The notes beneath the pieces were generated by a model, which did no database searches, was not told the DNA's origin, and worked only from the letters and a program-made list of their open reading frames with translations. Shown here piece by piece: positions 26,403 to 37,582 of a DNA stretch of 44,103 nt (the stretch's first letter is position 1; every line of letters starts with the position of its first letter). The translations under genes and the position numbers were made by a program. The DNA is from Methyloprofundus sp. Lineage in GTDB: Bacteria > Pseudomonadota > Gammaproteobacteria > Methylococcales > Methylomonadaceae. Where the stretch lies: assembly GCA_028599115.1 (NCBI GenBank), contig JAQRMR010000100.1:1-44103 (forward strand), given 5' to 3'.

Positions 26403-27311
26403 ATGACTGATCATAAACTAACCCACTTAAAAGAGCTGGAAGCTGAGAGCATCCATATTATTCGCGAAGTCGCTGCTGAATTTGAACGCCCGGTTATGCT
26501 TTATTCAGTTGGTAAAGATTCCGCTGTTATGTTGCATTTAACGCGTAAAGCTTTTTATCCTGGTAAACCGCCCTTTCCTTTAATGCATGTTGATACAACA
26601 TGGAAATTTAAAGAAATGATTAAGTTTCGTGATGAGCAGGTCAAAAAATTAGGTTGGGATTTAATTGTTCATTCAAATCAAGAAGGCATTGATCAAGGTG
26701 TTGGTCCATTTACACACGGTAGTAAAAAGCATACCGATGTGATGAAGACACAAGGATTAAAGCAAGCGCTTAATAAATATAAGTTTGATGCTGCTTTTGG
26801 CGGTGCTCGACGGGATGAAGAAAAATCACGTGCAAAAGAACGTGTTTATTCTTTCCGTGATAAAAATCATGGTTGGGACCCAAAAAATCAACGCCCTGAG
26901 TTATGGAATACTTACAACGGCAAAATTGACCAAGGCGAAAGTATTCGTGTCTTCCCTATATCTAATTGGACGGAATTGGATGTTTGGCAATATATTCATC
27001 TAGAAAATATTCCGATTGTTCCTCTATATTTCGCTGAAAAACGCCCTGTTGTTAATAAAGATGGCATGTTGATTATGGTTGATGATGACCGTATGCCTAT
27101 TGGTGAAGATGAAAAAATTGAACAGAAAATGGTGCGTTTTCGTACTTTAGGTTGCTATCCGTTAACTGGGGCTGTGGAATCAACTGCAACAACCCTGCCT
27201 GAAATTATTCAAGAAATGCTATTAACCACAACCTCTGAGCGTCAAGGTCGATTAATCGATCATGATTCTGCTGGGTCTATGGAGCAGAAAAAACGTGAAG
27301 GTTACTTCTAA
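26403..27311 (+). CDS. cysD: Sulfate adenylyltransferase subunit 2
   Basis: Catalytic subunit of ATP sulfurylase, forming APS from sulfate and ATP together with CysN. The PP-loop SVGKDS is at 35-40. The conserved run [16 protein letters not shown] is intact, as is the C-terminal REGYF ending. Length (302) is standard. cysN starts 43 bases downstream, so the two form an operon. Its product APS can feed directly into the [4Fe-4S]-type reductase encoded by cysH at 5082-5798. The initiation context is poor in Shine-Dalgarno character. Confidence 0.97.
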   Translation: MTDHKLTHLKELEAESIHIIREVAAEFERPVMLYSVGKDSAVMLHLTRKAFYPGKPPFPLMHVDTTWKFKEMIKFRDEQVKKLGWDLIVHSNQEGIDQGVGPFTHGSKKHTDVMKTQGLKQALNKYKFDAAFGGARRDEEKSRAKERVYSFRDKNHGWDPKNQRPELWNTYNGKIDQGESIRVFPISNWTELDVWQYIHLENIPIVPLYFAEKRPVVNKDGMLIMVDDDRMPIGEDEKIEQKMVRFRTLGCYPLTGAVESTATTLPEIIQEMLLTTTSERQGRLIDHDSAGSMEQKKREGYF

Positions 27312-27354
27312 GCCCCCTTCGCTTTTTTTAATTTAATTTATTTCAGGAAATATT

Positions 27355-28980
27355 ATGTCACACCAATCAGATCTTATTAGCAGCGACATTGATGCTTATT
27401 TAGCACAACATGAACGCAAAGAATTATTACGTTTTTTAACCTGTGGTAATGTCGATGACGGTAAAAGCACCCTTATCGGTCGTTTACTTTATGATTCAAA
27501 AATGATTTATGAAGATCAGCTGGCTGCAGTACAAGCTGACAGTGTTAAATCAGGTACAACTGGTGCTGGAAAAGTAGATTTAGCTTTATTAGTGGATGGT
27601 CTACAAGCTGAACGCGAACAAGGTATTACCATTGATGTTGCTTATCGCTATTTTTCCACAACCAGTCGAAAATTCATTATTGCTGATACACCAGGACATG
27701 AGCAATACACACGTAATATGGCAACGGGTGCTTCTACCTGTGATTTAGCGGTTATTTTGATTGATGCACGTTATGGCGTGCAAACACAAACTAAACGTCA
27801 TAGTTTTATCGCTTCTTTATTAGGTATCAAGCATATCATTATCGCTATCAATAAAATGGATTTAATGGACTATAGCGAAGAAACTTACGAGAGCATTAAA
27901 GCTGATTATTTAGACTTTATTAAAGACCTAGATGGCTTAGATGATGTTCATGCTATTCCACTCTCGGCACTTGATGGCGATAATGTTGTTAATAAGAGTG
28001 TGAATATGCCTTGGTATACAGGCAACACTATGATGGAGGCGCTAGAAACAGTCGAGATTTCTGGTGATAATAACTTTTCTGACGCCCGATTCCCAGTGCA
28101 ATATGTTAACCGCCCTAACCTCGATTTCCGTGGTTTTTGTGGTACCGTTTCTTCAGGTATTTTTCGTAAAGGTGACTCTATTACGGCTTTACCTTCAGGT
28201 AAAACCAGTAAAATTGAATCTATTGTTACTTTTGATGGCGAATTAGAAGAAGCCTTTCCTCCAATGGCTGTTACTTTAACAACAACTGATGAAATCGATA
28301 TTAGCCGTGGCGATATGATTGTTAAAAGTGACAATATCCCACTAGTCGCGGATAAATTTGATGCGCATATTGTATGGATGACTGAAGCGGGTTTAACGGC
28401 TGGTAAACAATATACTTTAAAACTAGCGTCTCGTAGTGTTTCTGGATCAGTGGTTAATATTCAGCATCGTATTGATGTGAATACTTTAGAACACCATGAT
28501 GCGACTAGTTTAGAATTAAATGAAATTGGCTTATGCTCTTTTTCTGTTAATGCGCCTGTTGTGTTTGATGCTTATACTAAAAGTAAAGGTACGGGTTCTT
28601 TTATTATCATTGATCGCCTGACTAATGTAACAGTTGGCGCAGGAATGATTACTGGCATTGCTTCTGATGCTGATTTAGCGACAGTAAGCTCTGCAGAACG
28701 TGCCGCACGTTTTAGTCAACAAGCGACATCTATTCAACTAACCGGTGCTAATGCTGAAACCATTGCCTATCAGTTAGAACGTAAGCTATTTGATAACGGC
28801 CATGCCGCTGTTGTTATCACTGAAAGTAAACATATAGAATCAGCAATTCATGCGATTAAACAAGCAGGGTTAATTGCAATTAGCACGGTTGATAGTCAGT
28901 CTGACCTATCTTTTAATGCTGATAATGATTCATTAGATGCAATACACCTTGCCTTAAAAGAGCAATCAGTTATTCATTAA
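27355..28980 (+). CDS. cysN: Sulfate adenylyltransferase subunit 1 with vestigial APS-kinase-like tail
   Basis: GTPase subunit that drives APS formation by CysD. G1 GNVDDGKST is at 31-39, G3 DTPGHEQY from 111 and G4 NKMD at 166-169; two beta-barrel domains follow to about 440. At 541 residues it is about 65 longer than E. coli CysN. The extra tail (about 455-541) aligns by eye with the start of an APS kinase (CysC): [20 protein letters not shown] corresponds to the kinase strand, P-loop and first helix, and [11 protein letters not shown] to the later DAGLIVL-type strand. The P-loop GxxGxGKS is destroyed and the DGDxxR region is missing. GGAAAT precedes the ATG by 4-5 bases. Confidence 0.95.
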   Translation: MSHQSDLISSDIDAYLAQHERKELLRFLTCGNVDDGKSTLIGRLLYDSKMIYEDQLAAVQADSVKSGTTGAGKVDLALLVDGLQAEREQGITIDVAYRYFSTTSRKFIIADTPGHEQYTRNMATGASTCDLAVILIDARYGVQTQTKRHSFIASLLGIKHIIIAINKMDLMDYSEETYESIKADYLDFIKDLDGLDDVHAIPLSALDGDNVVNKSVNMPWYTGNTMMEALETVEISGDNNFSDARFPVQYVNRPNLDFRGFCGTVSSGIFRKGDSITALPSGKTSKIESIVTFDGELEEAFPPMAVTLTTTDEIDISRGDMIVKSDNIPLVADKFDAHIVWMTEAGLTAGKQYTLKLASRSVSGSVVNIQHRIDVNTLEHHDATSLELNEIGLCSFSVNAPVVFDAYTKSKGTGSFIIIDRLTNVTVGAGMITGIASDADLATVSSAERAARFSQQATSIQLTGANAETIAYQLERKLFDNGHAAVVITESKHIESAIHAIKQAGLIAISTVDSQSDLSFNADNDSLDAIHLALKEQSVIH

Positions 28981-28990
28981 GCTCATACCC

Positions 28991-29019
28991 GCCTAAATAA
29001 GCAAAATGCTTATTTAGGC
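28991..29019 (+). terminator. Hairpin after cysN
   Basis: A perfect 13-bp stem (28991-29003 with 29007-29019, arm GCCTAAATAAGCA) with a three-base loop begins 11 bases after the cysN stop and is followed by TTCTTTATCT. The T run is imperfect. It separates the cysDN operon from galU. Confidence 0.8.
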
Positions 29020-29059
29020 TTCTTTATCTCACTATTTATCATCGTGGAAATAAACAGTT

Positions 29060-29947
29060 ATGGCACAAAAAATCACTAAAGCAGTTTTCCCTGTTGCAGG
29101 CCTTGGCACGCGATTCCTACCGGCTACAAAAGCAAGCCCAAAGGAAATGTTACCCGTTGTTGATAAGCCATTAATTCAGTACGCTGTTGAAGAAGCGATT
29201 GCTGCTGGCATTGACACTTTGATTTTTGTCACAGGAAGAAATAAACGTGCAATTCCTGATCATTTTGATAAATCTTACGAATTAGAAAAAGAGCTAGAAG
29301 CGAAAGGCAAAACGGCTGTATTAGAAATGGTACGGGGTATTTTACCAAACCACGTAAACTGCGTTTTTATGCGTCAATCTGAAGCCTTAGGCTTAGGCCA
29401 CGCCGTCTTATGTGCTAAGCCTATTGTTGGTAACGAGCCTTTTGCAGTTATTTTAGCGGATGATTTAATTGAAGATGGTAATCGTGGCTGTATGGCACAA
29501 ATGACCCAAGTGTTTGCTAAAAACAACCAAACTGTTTTAGGTGTAGAGCGAGTTGATCCAAGTCAAACAGAAAAATACGGTATCGTTAAAACGACAGCAT
29601 TAGGCGAAAAGCTAAACCATATTGAGTCTATTGTAGAAAAGCCAAAGCCAGATGTTGCACCGAGCAACTTAGCCGTTGTTGGGCGTTATATTTTAACGCC
29701 TGCTATCTTTGATAAATTAGAAAAAACAGAGAAAGGCGCAGGTAATGAAATTCAATTAACGGATGCTATTGCTAGCTTACTTGAAGATGAAACAGCCTTA
29801 GCGTATGAATTTGAAGGCAAGCGGTATGATTGCGGTGATAAATTAGGATTTTTAATTGCAACGGTTGAACTCGCTTTATTACACAGCGACTTAAAAGATG
29901 ATTTTACGGCTTATTTAAAAGAGCTTTATCAAACGCACCAAAAATAA
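29060..29947 (+). CDS. galU: UTP-glucose-1-phosphate uridylyltransferase
   Basis: Makes UDP-glucose from UTP and glucose 1-phosphate for polysaccharide and envelope synthesis. The nucleotide-binding loop GLGTRFLP is at 14-21, followed by [10 protein letters not shown]. Further motifs are [27 protein letters not shown] and [10 protein letters not shown]. Length (295) is typical. uvrA starts three bases after the stop, an unusual functional pairing that implies at least partial co-transcription. Confidence 0.96.
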   Translation: MAQKITKAVFPVAGLGTRFLPATKASPKEMLPVVDKPLIQYAVEEAIAAGIDTLIFVTGRNKRAIPDHFDKSYELEKELEAKGKTAVLEMVRGILPNHVNCVFMRQSEALGLGHAVLCAKPIVGNEPFAVILADDLIEDGNRGCMAQMTQVFAKNNQTVLGVERVDPSQTEKYGIVKTTALGEKLNHIESIVEKPKPDVAPSNLAVVGRYILTPAIFDKLEKTEKGAGNEIQLTDAIASLLEDETALAYEFEGKRYDCGDKLGFLIATVELALLHSDLKDDFTAYLKELYQTHQK

Positions 29948-29950
29948 TCT

Positions 29951-32770
29951 ATGGATACCATTAGCATCCGCGGCGCAAGAACGCACAACCTTAAAGATAT
30001 AGATCTTGACTTGCCGCGTGATGCTTTAATCGTCATTACTGGTTTATCAGGCTCTGGAAAGTCTTCACTTGCATTTGATACTATTTATGCAGAGGGCCAA
30101 CGCCGTTATGTAGAGTCCCTCTCTGCTTATGCAAGGCAATTTCTATCTATGATGGAAAAGCCTGATGTTGATCATATTGAAGGTTTATCACCTGCTATCT
30201 CTATTGAGCAAAAATCGACATCACATAACCCCCGCTCTACCGTTGGGACGATTACAGAGATTTATGATTACCTGCGCTTACTTTATGCGCGTGTGGGTAC
30301 ACCTTGCTGTCCTGAGCATCATTTATCACTAGAAGCGCAAACAGTTAGCCAAATGGTTGACCATGTTCTTGAGCAAGAAGCAGATGAACGCTGGATGTTG
30401 TTAGCGCCTATTGTTAATGAGCGCAAAGGCGAACATATCCAGTTATTAGAGGATTTACAGGCACAAGGTTTTATACGCGTACGTATTGATAGCGTAGTTT
30501 ATGAATTTGATGAGCTACCTGAAATTGATGGCAAAAAGAAACACACCATTGAAGTCATTGTCGATCGTTTTAAAATTCGTGATGACCTTAAATTACGTTT
30601 AGCAGAGTCTTTTGAAACAGCGTTAAGGTTAACAGATGGCATTGCAACCGCTGTTTGTATGGATGATGACAAGAAACAGCTGGTATTTTCAGAAAAATAT
30701 GCTTGTTCTGAATGTGGTTACAGTATTACTGAACTAGAACCGCGCATTTTTTCTTTTAATAACCCTAAGGGCGCTTGCTCAGCCTGTGATGGTTTAGGCC
30801 GCAAACAACATTTTGACCCTGAACTGGTTGTGCATAATGAAACTCTAAGCCTAGCTGCTGGCGCTGTACGTGGTTGGGACAGACGAAATGCTTATTATTA
30901 TCAGCTAATTTGCTCAATTGCCGAGCATTATGGGTTTGATACTGAGACCCCTTTTAATGAATTAAGTGATGATATTCAACATGTTATTCTTTATGGTAGC
31001 GGTCGCAAAGCCATTGATTTTAGCTTTGTTACGGGTAGTGGAAAAAAACGTAAAAAACGCCATAGCTTTGAAGGCATTATTGCCAATATGGAGCGGCGCT
31101 ACCTAGAAACAGACTCTCAAGTCGTCCGTGATGAATTAGCAAAATATCAAACCAATAAAGTTTGTGATAGCTGTTCTGGAGCCCGATTAAATACTGCGGC
31201 AAGAAATGTATTTATTGCTGATAAACCTCTCTATGACTTAACCCACCTACCGATTCATTTAGCTCTCGACTTTTTCAAAAACCTAAACTTAACAGGTCAA
31301 CGTGGAAAAATTGCTGAAAAAATCAATACAGAAATTCAGCAGCGTTTAGAGTTTTTAGTCAACGTAGGCTTGGATTACCTCACTTTAGATCGCAGTGCTG
31401 ATACCTTATCAGGCGGCGAAGCACAAAGAATTCGTTTAGCTAGCCAAATAGGGGCTGGTTTAGTGGGTGTGATGTATGTCTTAGATGAACCCTCCATCGG
31501 CTTGCACCAACGCGATAATGATCGTTTACTCAATACCTTGTTTCGTTTACGAGATTTAGGTAATACCGTTATCGTTGTCGAGCATGATGAAGATGCCATT
31601 AGAGCTGCCGAATATGTGGTTGATATTGGCCCTGGTGCCGGCGTTCATGGTGGAGAAATTATTGCCCAAGGAAAACCAGAAGATATTATTAATGCTCCAG
31701 AATCAATTACCGGGCAATATTTATCAGGCGTTCGTGAAATTAGTATTCCTAAGCAAACAGTCGCATGTAATGCTAAAAAATTACTTACTGTGCGCAATGC
31801 GCGTGGTAATAACCTAAAAAATGTAGATGCTTCTTTTCCTGTTGGCTTATTTACCTGTGTGACAGGCGTTTCTGGTTCAGGAAAATCGACTTTAATAAAC
31901 GATACCTTATACCGCTTTGCTGCAAGAGCTATTAACCGAGCAACCACCCTGCCCGCTGCCTGTGATGCTGTTGATGGTTTAGAGCAATTTGATAAAGTGG
32001 TTGATATAGATCAAGGCCCCATAGGTAGAACACCGCGCTCAAACCCAGCGACTTATACAGGATTATTTACCCCAATTAGAGAGCTTTTTGCCGCAACACC
32101 CGAATCACGTTCACGAGGTTATAAACCGGGACGATTTAGCTTTAATGTTAAAGGTGGGCGTTGTGAATCCTGTAAAGGTGACGGTGTTGTAAAAGTAGAA
32201 ATGCACTTTTTACCCGATGTTTTTGTTCATTGTGATGTCTGTGCGGGTAAACGCTACAATCGTGAAACACTGGAAATTCGTTATAAAGGAAAAACGATTA
32301 ACGAAATTCTGGATATGACCGTAGAAGAAGCTTATGTTTTCTTTAAGCCCGTACCTACTTTAGCGCGTAAATTACAAACCTTATTAGATGTTGGATTAAG
32401 TTATATAACCGTTGGCCAAAATGCGACCACACTTTCCGGTGGAGAAGCGCAGCGTATTAAACTTGCAAAAGAGCTATCTAAACGTGATACTGGAAAAACC
32501 TTGTATATTTTAGATGAGCCAACGACAGGCCTACATTTTCATGATATTCAACAATTACTCAATGTTTTACATACCTTACGTGACCACGGTAATACCATTA
32601 TTGTTATCGAACATAATTTAGATGTGATTAAAACAGCTGATTGGATTGTTGATATAGGACCGGAAGGTGGAAATGGTGGTGGTACTGTTGTCGCAGAAGG
32701 TACACCTAAAGAAGTTTGCTTAGTTGAAGCTTCTTATACCGGACAATACTTAAAACGTTTTTTTGAGTAA
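29951..32770 (+). CDS. uvrA: Excinuclease ABC subunit A
   Basis: DNA damage recognition ATPase of nucleotide excision repair. Two ABC modules are visible: Walker A GLSGSGKS at 31-38 and GVSGSGKST near 639-647, with signature sequences LSGGEAQRI in both halves. Zinc-binding cysteine pairs are present (CSECGY...CSACDG and CESCKGDG...CDVCAGKRY). The length of 939 residues matches E. coli UvrA (940). I see no LexA box in the 3-base gap to galU; SOS control, if any, would act further upstream. Confidence 0.97.
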   Translation: MDTISIRGARTHNLKDIDLDLPRDALIVITGLSGSGKSSLAFDTIYAEGQRRYVESLSAYARQFLSMMEKPDVDHIEGLSPAISIEQKSTSHNPRSTVGTITEIYDYLRLLYARVGTPCCPEHHLSLEAQTVSQMVDHVLEQEADERWMLLAPIVNERKGEHIQLLEDLQAQGFIRVRIDSVVYEFDELPEIDGKKKHTIEVIVDRFKIRDDLKLRLAESFETALRLTDGIATAVCMDDDKKQLVFSEKYACSECGYSITELEPRIFSFNNPKGACSACDGLGRKQHFDPELVVHNETLSLAAGAVRGWDRRNAYYYQLICSIAEHYGFDTETPFNELSDDIQHVILYGSGRKAIDFSFVTGSGKKRKKRHSFEGIIANMERRYLETDSQVVRDELAKYQTNKVCDSCSGARLNTAARNVFIADKPLYDLTHLPIHLALDFFKNLNLTGQRGKIAEKINTEIQQRLEFLVNVGLDYLTLDRSADTLSGGEAQRIRLASQIGAGLVGVMYVLDEPSIGLHQRDNDRLLNTLFRLRDLGNTVIVVEHDEDAIRAAEYVVDIGPGAGVHGGEIIAQGKPEDIINAPESITGQYLSGVREISIPKQTVACNAKKLLTVRNARGNNLKNVDASFPVGLFTCVTGVSGSGKSTLINDTLYRFAARAINRATTLPAACDAVDGLEQFDKVVDIDQGPIGRTPRSNPATYTGLFTPIRELFAATPESRSRGYKPGRFSFNVKGGRCESCKGDGVVKVEMHFLPDVFVHCDVCAGKRYNRETLEIRYKGKTINEILDMTVEEAYVFFKPVPTLARKLQTLLDVGLSYITVGQNATTLSGGEAQRIKLAKELSKRDTGKTLYILDEPTTGLHFHDIQQLLNVLHTLRDHGNTIIVIEHNLDVIKTADWIVDIGPEGGNGGGTVVAEGTPKEVCLVEASYTGQYLKRFFE

Positions 32771-32809
32771 TCCGTCATAAAAACTCACTTTATTTAAATT
32801 TTTATATTT

Positions 32810-33199
32810 ATGGCTAAATTAAATTTCTTATTGCACCATTCTAGCTTGATGATTACGGATTTAGAGGCTTCCATCAAGTTCTATACTGAAATTATTGGTT
32901 TAACTCAAATGGACCGCCCTGATTTAGGTTTTCCGGGCGCTTGGTTTCAGTTAGGTGAAAATCAGCAATTGCATATTATTTTATTACCTAATATGGACCC
33001 CACTTCTGGTAGACCTGAGCATGGCGGGCGTGACAGACATGTTGCATTAACCGTGGATAATTTTGATGCGGTTAAAAAATCACTTGATGAGCATAATGTG
33101 TTTTATTCTATGAGTAAATCAGGAAGAAAAGCATTGTTTGTTCGTGATTTAGATGCCAATGCTATTGAAATCATAGGGATAGAACAGTTTAATAACTAA
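32810..33199 (+). CDS. VOC/glyoxalase-family protein
   Basis: Small protein of 129 residues with the vicinal-oxygen-chelate fold: two beta-alpha-beta-beta-beta repeats, the first opening FLLHHSSLMITDLEASIKFY and the second near HVALTVDNFDAVKKSL. Possible metal ligands are His (LHHSS or LHIIL), His (RHVAL) and Glu (AIEIIG). Members range from lyases to resistance proteins, so the substrate is not predictable. It lies 39 bases after uvrA and 8 before the GDT1 gene. Confidence 0.88.
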   Translation: MAKLNFLLHHSSLMITDLEASIKFYTEIIGLTQMDRPDLGFPGAWFQLGENQQLHIILLPNMDPTSGRPEHGGRDRHVALTVDNFDAVKKSLDEHNVFYSMSKSGRKALFVRDLDANAIEIIGIEQFNN

Positions 33200-33207
33200 A
33201 TATATTA

Positions 33208-33837
33208 ATGAACTTTTTTTCTCAGCCCTTTTTTCTCAATCCAAATATAGACTGGCTTAATCCCATATTAACCAGCTACGCCTTAATTTTTGCAGCTGAA
33301 ATTGGTGATAAAAGCCAGTTAGTCTGCATGACTTTGGCGGCAAGGCACAGAGCGACTCCTGTTATTTTAGGCGCAATTGCAGCATTTTCTTTGTTGAATA
33401 TTCTGGCTGTTATTTTTGGTGTAGGCATTGCCACTTGGCTACCTGATTATATTGTGTCGGGTGTTGTTAGTTTATTATTTGCTGTCTTTGGCTTGCAATC
33501 ACTTTTCTTTTCTGCAGATGAAGAAGAGGATGAGCCAACTGAAAAAAGTAGCCATGGTCTATTTTTTACTACATTTTTATTGATTACTGTTGCTGAATTT
33601 GGTGATAAAACTCAGTTAGCCGTCGTTGCTTTAAGTAGCACAGCCGTCCCAGCCGCTATTTGGATTGGCTCAACTTTAGCATTAAGTAGTAGCGCTATTT
33701 TAGGCGTATTAGCGGGAAGAACCTTATTACAAAAAATACCGCTGGCTTTATTACATAGAATTAGCGGTTTTATTTTTATTGTTTTAGCCGTTTTTGCAGG
33801 GCATAAAACACTGCAACTTTTACATTACATCAACTAA
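33208..33837 (+). CDS. TMEM165/GDT1 (UPF0016) family cation transporter
   Basis: Six-helix inner-membrane protein of the GDT1/UPF0016 family; characterised members move Mn2+ or Ca2+ in exchange for protons. The hallmark motif E-x-G-D-K-[ST] appears twice: EIGDKS at 31-36 and EFGDKT at 130-135, one in each three-helix repeat. An acidic loop (ADEEEDEPTEK, about 103-113) separates the repeats. Manganese export is the likeliest role from bacterial relatives, but no Mn riboswitch was found upstream. Its stop codon abuts the stop of the convergent gene that follows. Confidence 0.9.
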   Translation: MNFFSQPFFLNPNIDWLNPILTSYALIFAAEIGDKSQLVCMTLAARHRATPVILGAIAAFSLLNILAVIFGVGIATWLPDYIVSGVVSLLFAVFGLQSLFFSADEEEDEPTEKSSHGLFFTTFLLITVAEFGDKTQLAVVALSSTAVPAAIWIGSTLALSSSAILGVLAGRTLLQKIPLALLHRISGFIFIVLAVFAGHKTLQLLHYIN

Positions 33838-34353
33838 TTAATCACTATTTATCTTGTAGTTAGCACTAATAAACTCTTTATTTTCATTTTTCAATCGCTC
33901 TTGCCGTAACTTTTCATCTTCATCTTTCGCATCTTGTAAAACTTGTTTATAAGAGCGATTAACTTTCTTAGCGTATTCGGTTGCTTTTTTATTTTTCGTT
34001 TCTAGTTCTGATGGCTCTTCTGCAACTTTGTAACGTTTATCAAGTTCATTGGCTAATAATTTAAGTTTTTCACTAATTATTAATAAACGTTCGGATGAGT
34101 GATATTTATCAGTATCTAACTTAAAACTTTTGGCAATTTCCTCACCTAAGTTAAAGCCGTGAATAACATCTTTATCTTTTTTTTGCTCAAAATTATATTT
34201 GATAAAAATATCTAAGGGATCCTTAGAATCTTTTTCGAAAAATATTTCTGCGCTTTCCATTGTATAAGTTAAAGCAGAAACAAAGTTTTTTCTTACTTGC
34301 TCTAACTCATCAAAAATAAAATCATCATTTAATTTTTTAACTATGTATTTCAT
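33838..34353 (-). CDS. Hypothetical charged helical protein
   Basis: About 171 residues from the ATG at 34353; a frame of five more codons exists. No signal peptide or transmembrane segment. The C-terminal 60 residues are very charged (Lys/Glu-rich, KKATEYAKKVNRSYKQV and beyond) and probably helical or coiled coil. The N-terminal part contains FDELEQVRKNFVSALTYTME. I recognise no family. It is the only minus-strand gene in a run of sixteen plus-strand genes, and its stop abuts that of the GDT1 gene with no terminator between. Confidence 0.55.
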   Translation of the reverse strand: MKYIVKKLNDDFIFDELEQVRKNFVSALTYTMESAEIFFEKDSKDPLDIFIKYNFEQKKDKDVIHGFNLGEEIAKSFKLDTDKYHSSERLLIISEKLKLLANELDKRYKVAEEPSELETKNKKATEYAKKVNRSYKQVLQDAKDEDEKLRQERLKNENKEFISANYKINSD

Positions 34354-34529
34354 CCGCACATGAGTCACTTAAAGTTTAAATTATGATCTTTATATACCGC
34401 ATATAAGTCAATAACAAGTTTTACTGTTTTTTTAATCGAAAAATAAGCATTATTTTCTATCAAGCCCGTGCTTAACCATGTAAAATTAGCAAGTTTATTT
34501 TTAATAATTTTTCAACAAAAGGTAGTCGA

Positions 34530-35084
34530 GTGGATTTTAGAGGGACAACAATACTTTCTGTACGTCGTGGCGATAAAGTTGTTATTGGCGGTGATGGCCA
34601 AGTCACTTTAGGCAATACAGTAATGAAGGGAAATGCACGTAAAGTACGTCGCTTATATAATGGTAAAGTCATTGCTGGTTTTGCCGGTGCAACAGCGGAT
34701 GCATTTACTCTGTTTGAGCATTTTGAAGGTAAGTTAGAAAAGCATCATGGTAACTTAACCCGGGCAGCGGTTGAAATGGCTAAAGACTGGCGTACCGAGC
34801 GTGCTTTACGCAAATTAGAAGCGCTTCTTTCAATTGCCGATAGTAAAACGTCGTTAATCATCTCGGGTAATGGTGATGTTATTGAGCCTGAACATGATTT
34901 AATTGCTATTGGCTCAGGCGGTCCTTTTGCACAATCTGCTGCATTAGCCTTACTAGAAAATTCAGAACTATCAGCGCGTGAAATTGTTGAGAAATCATTA
35001 CATATTGCTGCTGATGTTTGTATTTATACTAACCATAATTTACGCATTGAAGAGCTTGATGCAGAACCACAAGACGAGGCGTAA
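34530..35084 (+). CDS. hslV: ATP-dependent protease subunit HslV
   Basis: Threonine peptidase of the HslUV (ClpQY) proteasome-like complex. The frame begins at GTG, 8 bases after AAAGGTAG. The sequence MDFRG then [12 protein letters not shown] means the catalytic threonine is residue 6, so a five-residue propeptide must be removed; E. coli HslV exposes Thr by Met removal only. [20 protein letters not shown] and the Gly-rich [20 protein letters not shown] are intact. Length 184. hslU follows after three bases. Confidence 0.96.
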   Translation: MDFRGTTILSVRRGDKVVIGGDGQVTLGNTVMKGNARKVRRLYNGKVIAGFAGATADAFTLFEHFEGKLEKHHGNLTRAAVEMAKDWRTERALRKLEALLSIADSKTSLIISGNGDVIEPEHDLIAIGSGGPFAQSAALALLENSELSAREIVEKSLHIAADVCIYTNHNLRIEELDAEPQDEA

Positions 35085-35087
35085 AAT

Positions 35088-36404
35088 ATGAGCCAAATGA
35101 CCCCCAAAGAAATTGCTCACGAATTAGATAAACATATTATCGGTCAAGCGAGCGCTAAGCGCTCTGTTGCGATTGCTCTACGTAACCGTTGGAGACGCTC
35201 TAAAGTAGATGTGGCTATTCGTGATGAAATCACCCCCAAAAACATTTTAATGATTGGCCCAACCGGCGTGGGTAAAACTGAAATTGCCCGTCGTCTTGCA
35301 CGCCTTGCGAATGCCCCGTTTATTAAAATAGAAGCAACCAAATTTACTGAAGTCGGTTATGTCGGGCGCGATGTTGAATCAATTATTCGTGATTTAATGG
35401 ACACTGCGATTAAAATGACGCGTGAAACAGCAATGGAGGAAGTTAAAATCCGGGCTCTAGATGCGGCTGAAGAAGATATTTTAGATATTCTTTTACCACG
35501 AGCAGAAAGCGGTATGTTGTCTGATACTGAAGCCGCAACTCGTCAAAAAATGCGTAAGAAATTGCGTGAAGGTGATTTTGATGAAAAAGAAGTAGAAATT
35601 GAAGTCAAGGCACCTAAAGTGGGTGTTGAAATCATGGCGCCCCCTGGAATGGAAGAAATGACTAACCAGCTACAAGGTATGTTCCAGAACATGGATAACG
35701 ATAAAACCAATACGCGCAAATTATTGGTTAAAGATGCATTAAAAGCACTTTCTGAAGAACAAGCCGCTAAACTGGTTAATCCAGATGATATTCAATTAAC
35801 GGCTCAACAGTCTGTTGAACAACATGGTATCGTCTTTTTAGATGAAATCGATAAAGTTTGTAAACGCTCGGAAAATAGTGGTGATGTCTCGCGTGAAGGG
35901 GTACAGCGTGATTTACTTCCATTAGTTGAAGGCAGTACCGTTAGCACGAAACACGGTATGATAAAAACTGACCATATTTTATTTATTGCTTCAGGTGCAT
36001 TTCACCTAACAAAACCTTCTGACTTAATTCCAGAATTACAAGGTCGTTTCCCTATTCGTGTGGAACTAGAAGCTTTAAGTGTGGAAGATTTTGTGCGTAT
36101 TTTAACAGAGCCAGATGCTTCTTTAACCGAACAGTATCAGGCATTATTGTCTACTGAAGGTTTAGATTTAACCTTCACTGAAGCGGGCATTAAGCGCATT
36201 GCTGAGCTTGCTTGGGAAGTCAATGAAAAAACAGAAAACATTGGTGCAAGACGTTTACATACTATTTTAGAACGTCTTCTAGAGTCTATTTCTTATGATG
36301 CTCCCGATTTAGTTGAAAAAAGTATTAGTATTGATGCTGATTTCGTTAACCAATACTTATCTGAGTTTGTTCAAGACGAAGATTTAAGCCGGTATATTTT
36401 ATAA
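35088..36404 (+). CDS. hslU: HslU AAA+ unfoldase
   Basis: ATPase that recognises, unfolds and feeds substrates to HslV. Walker A GPTGVGKT is at 57-64, Walker B VFLDEID near 248-254, with the variable I domain between them (about 110-240). The C-terminal sensor-2 region [16 protein letters not shown] is present, and the extreme C-terminus (EDLSRYIL) is the tail that docks into HslV. Length 438 is near the usual 443. It is followed after two bases by the DUF971 gene. Confidence 0.97.
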   Translation: MSQMTPKEIAHELDKHIIGQASAKRSVAIALRNRWRRSKVDVAIRDEITPKNILMIGPTGVGKTEIARRLARLANAPFIKIEATKFTEVGYVGRDVESIIRDLMDTAIKMTRETAMEEVKIRALDAAEEDILDILLPRAESGMLSDTEAATRQKMRKKLREGDFDEKEVEIEVKAPKVGVEIMAPPGMEEMTNQLQGMFQNMDNDKTNTRKLLVKDALKALSEEQAAKLVNPDDIQLTAQQSVEQHGIVFLDEIDKVCKRSENSGDVSREGVQRDLLPLVEGSTVSTKHGMIKTDHILFIASGAFHLTKPSDLIPELQGRFPIRVELEALSVEDFVRILTEPDASLTEQYQALLSTEGLDLTFTEAGIKRIAELAWEVNEKTENIGARRLHTILERLLESISYDAPDLVEKSISIDADFVNQYLSEFVQDEDLSRYIL

Positions 36405-36406
36405 CC

Positions 36407-36796
36407 ATGCGTATTAAAGCAACTCCAATTAACTCTGTTTTAACTGAGATTAAATTGCACAAAGTTTCACGTTTGTTAGAAGTCAGTTTTGATAATGGAC
36501 AGACCTTTCAATTACCTGCAGAATACTTACGTGTTTATACACCCTCCGCTGAAGCTATGGGTCATGCGCCTGGGCAAGAAACCTTACAAGTTGACAAAGA
36601 ATTTGTAGCAATTGATTCCATACGGCCTATTGGTAATTATGGTATTGCTCCTACCTTTAGCGATGGCCACAATAGTGGTATTTATACTTGGGAATTATTG
36701 TATAAACTAGGTAATGAGTACGAAACACTTTGGGCAGCTTATCTGAATGAATTAGTCGCGGCAGGGCATAGCCGCATAGAACCAACACAACAATAG
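36407..36796 (+). CDS. DUF971 protein
   Basis: Small protein (129 residues) of the DUF971 / gamma-butyrobetaine hydroxylase N-terminal-like family. Core: LLEVSFDNGQTFQLPAEYLR, then a variable loop, then IRPIGNYGIAPTFSDGHNSG and IYTWELLYKLG. The domain alone has been linked to iron-sulfur cluster or metal handling in some lineages, but no role is established in bacteria of this group. It is frequently found between hslU and ubiE, as here (two bases from hslU, nine to ubiE). Confidence 0.88.
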   Translation: MRIKATPINSVLTEIKLHKVSRLLEVSFDNGQTFQLPAEYLRVYTPSAEAMGHAPGQETLQVDKEFVAIDSIRPIGNYGIAPTFSDGHNSGIYTWELLYKLGNEYETLWAAYLNELVAAGHSRIEPTQQ

Positions 36797-36805
36797 AAGA
36801 AAAAA

Positions 36806-37555
36806 ATGAGCACTGATAATACAACGCACTTTGGCTTTACCCAAGTGGACGAAACAGAAAAAGTTAACCTAGTTCGTGGAGTCTTCGATTCTGTTGCTAG
36901 CCAGTACGATATTATGAATGACTTTATGTCATTTGGAATTCACCGCATTTGGAAGCGTGTTGCTGTCCAACTTAGTAACGTACGTGAAGGCGATCATGTA
37001 TTAGATTTGGCGGGTGGTACGGGTGACTTAACTACCCTATTTTCTAAACGTGTTGGCAAAAGCGGCAAAATTGTTTTAGCTGATATTAATTCAGAAATGT
37101 TACGCACGGGGCGTGATCGCCTCATTGACCGTGGCCTAACTAAAAACATCAACTTTGCTCAAGTGAATGCTGAATGTTTACCTTTTGAAGATAATACCTT
37201 TGATTGTGTTTGTATTGCTTTCGGTTTACGTAATGTGACGGATAAAGATGCTGCTTTACGCTCTATGATGCGTGTTTTAAAACCCGGTGGCCGTGTGATT
37301 GTTTTAGAGTTTTCACACCCAACCGATAAAATCACCGAAAAAGTTTACGATTTTTATTCGTTTAAACTATTACCTAAAATTGGTAAGTTTGTGGCTAAAG
37401 ATGAAGATAGCTACCGTTACCTTGCTGAATCTATCCGTATGCACCCAGTACAAGATAAGCTAAAAGAAATGATGCAAGAAGCTGGTTTAGAGCGCTGTGA
37501 GTACTTTAATATGTCTCAAGGTATTGTTGCCGTACACCGAGGTTATAAATTCTAA
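36806..37555 (+). CDS. ubiE: Ubiquinone/menaquinone methyltransferase UbiE
   Basis: SAM-dependent C-methyltransferase in ubiquinone (and menaquinone) biosynthesis. The SAM motif LDLAGGTGD is at 66-74; the family signature [18 protein letters not shown] is near 34-51, and the second signature [15 protein letters not shown] and the terminal [11 protein letters not shown] are intact. Length 249 is typical. AGAAGAAAAAA precedes the ATG. It belongs to a run ubiE-ubiJ-ubiB. Confidence 0.97.
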   Translation: MSTDNTTHFGFTQVDETEKVNLVRGVFDSVASQYDIMNDFMSFGIHRIWKRVAVQLSNVREGDHVLDLAGGTGDLTTLFSKRVGKSGKIVLADINSEMLRTGRDRLIDRGLTKNINFAQVNAECLPFEDNTFDCVCIAFGLRNVTDKDAALRSMMRVLKPGGRVIVLEFSHPTDKITEKVYDFYSFKLLPKIGKFVAKDEDSYRYLAESIRMHPVQDKLKEMMQEAGLERCEYFNMSQGIVAVHRGYKF

Positions 37556-37582
37556 GGAATTTATTAGAAATTTTTAAATTCG

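Noticed and set aside
34369..34529. Heat-shock (sigma-32) promoter before hslV
   Set aside because: No acceptable CTTGAA / CCCCAT pair with proper spacing could be found by eye.
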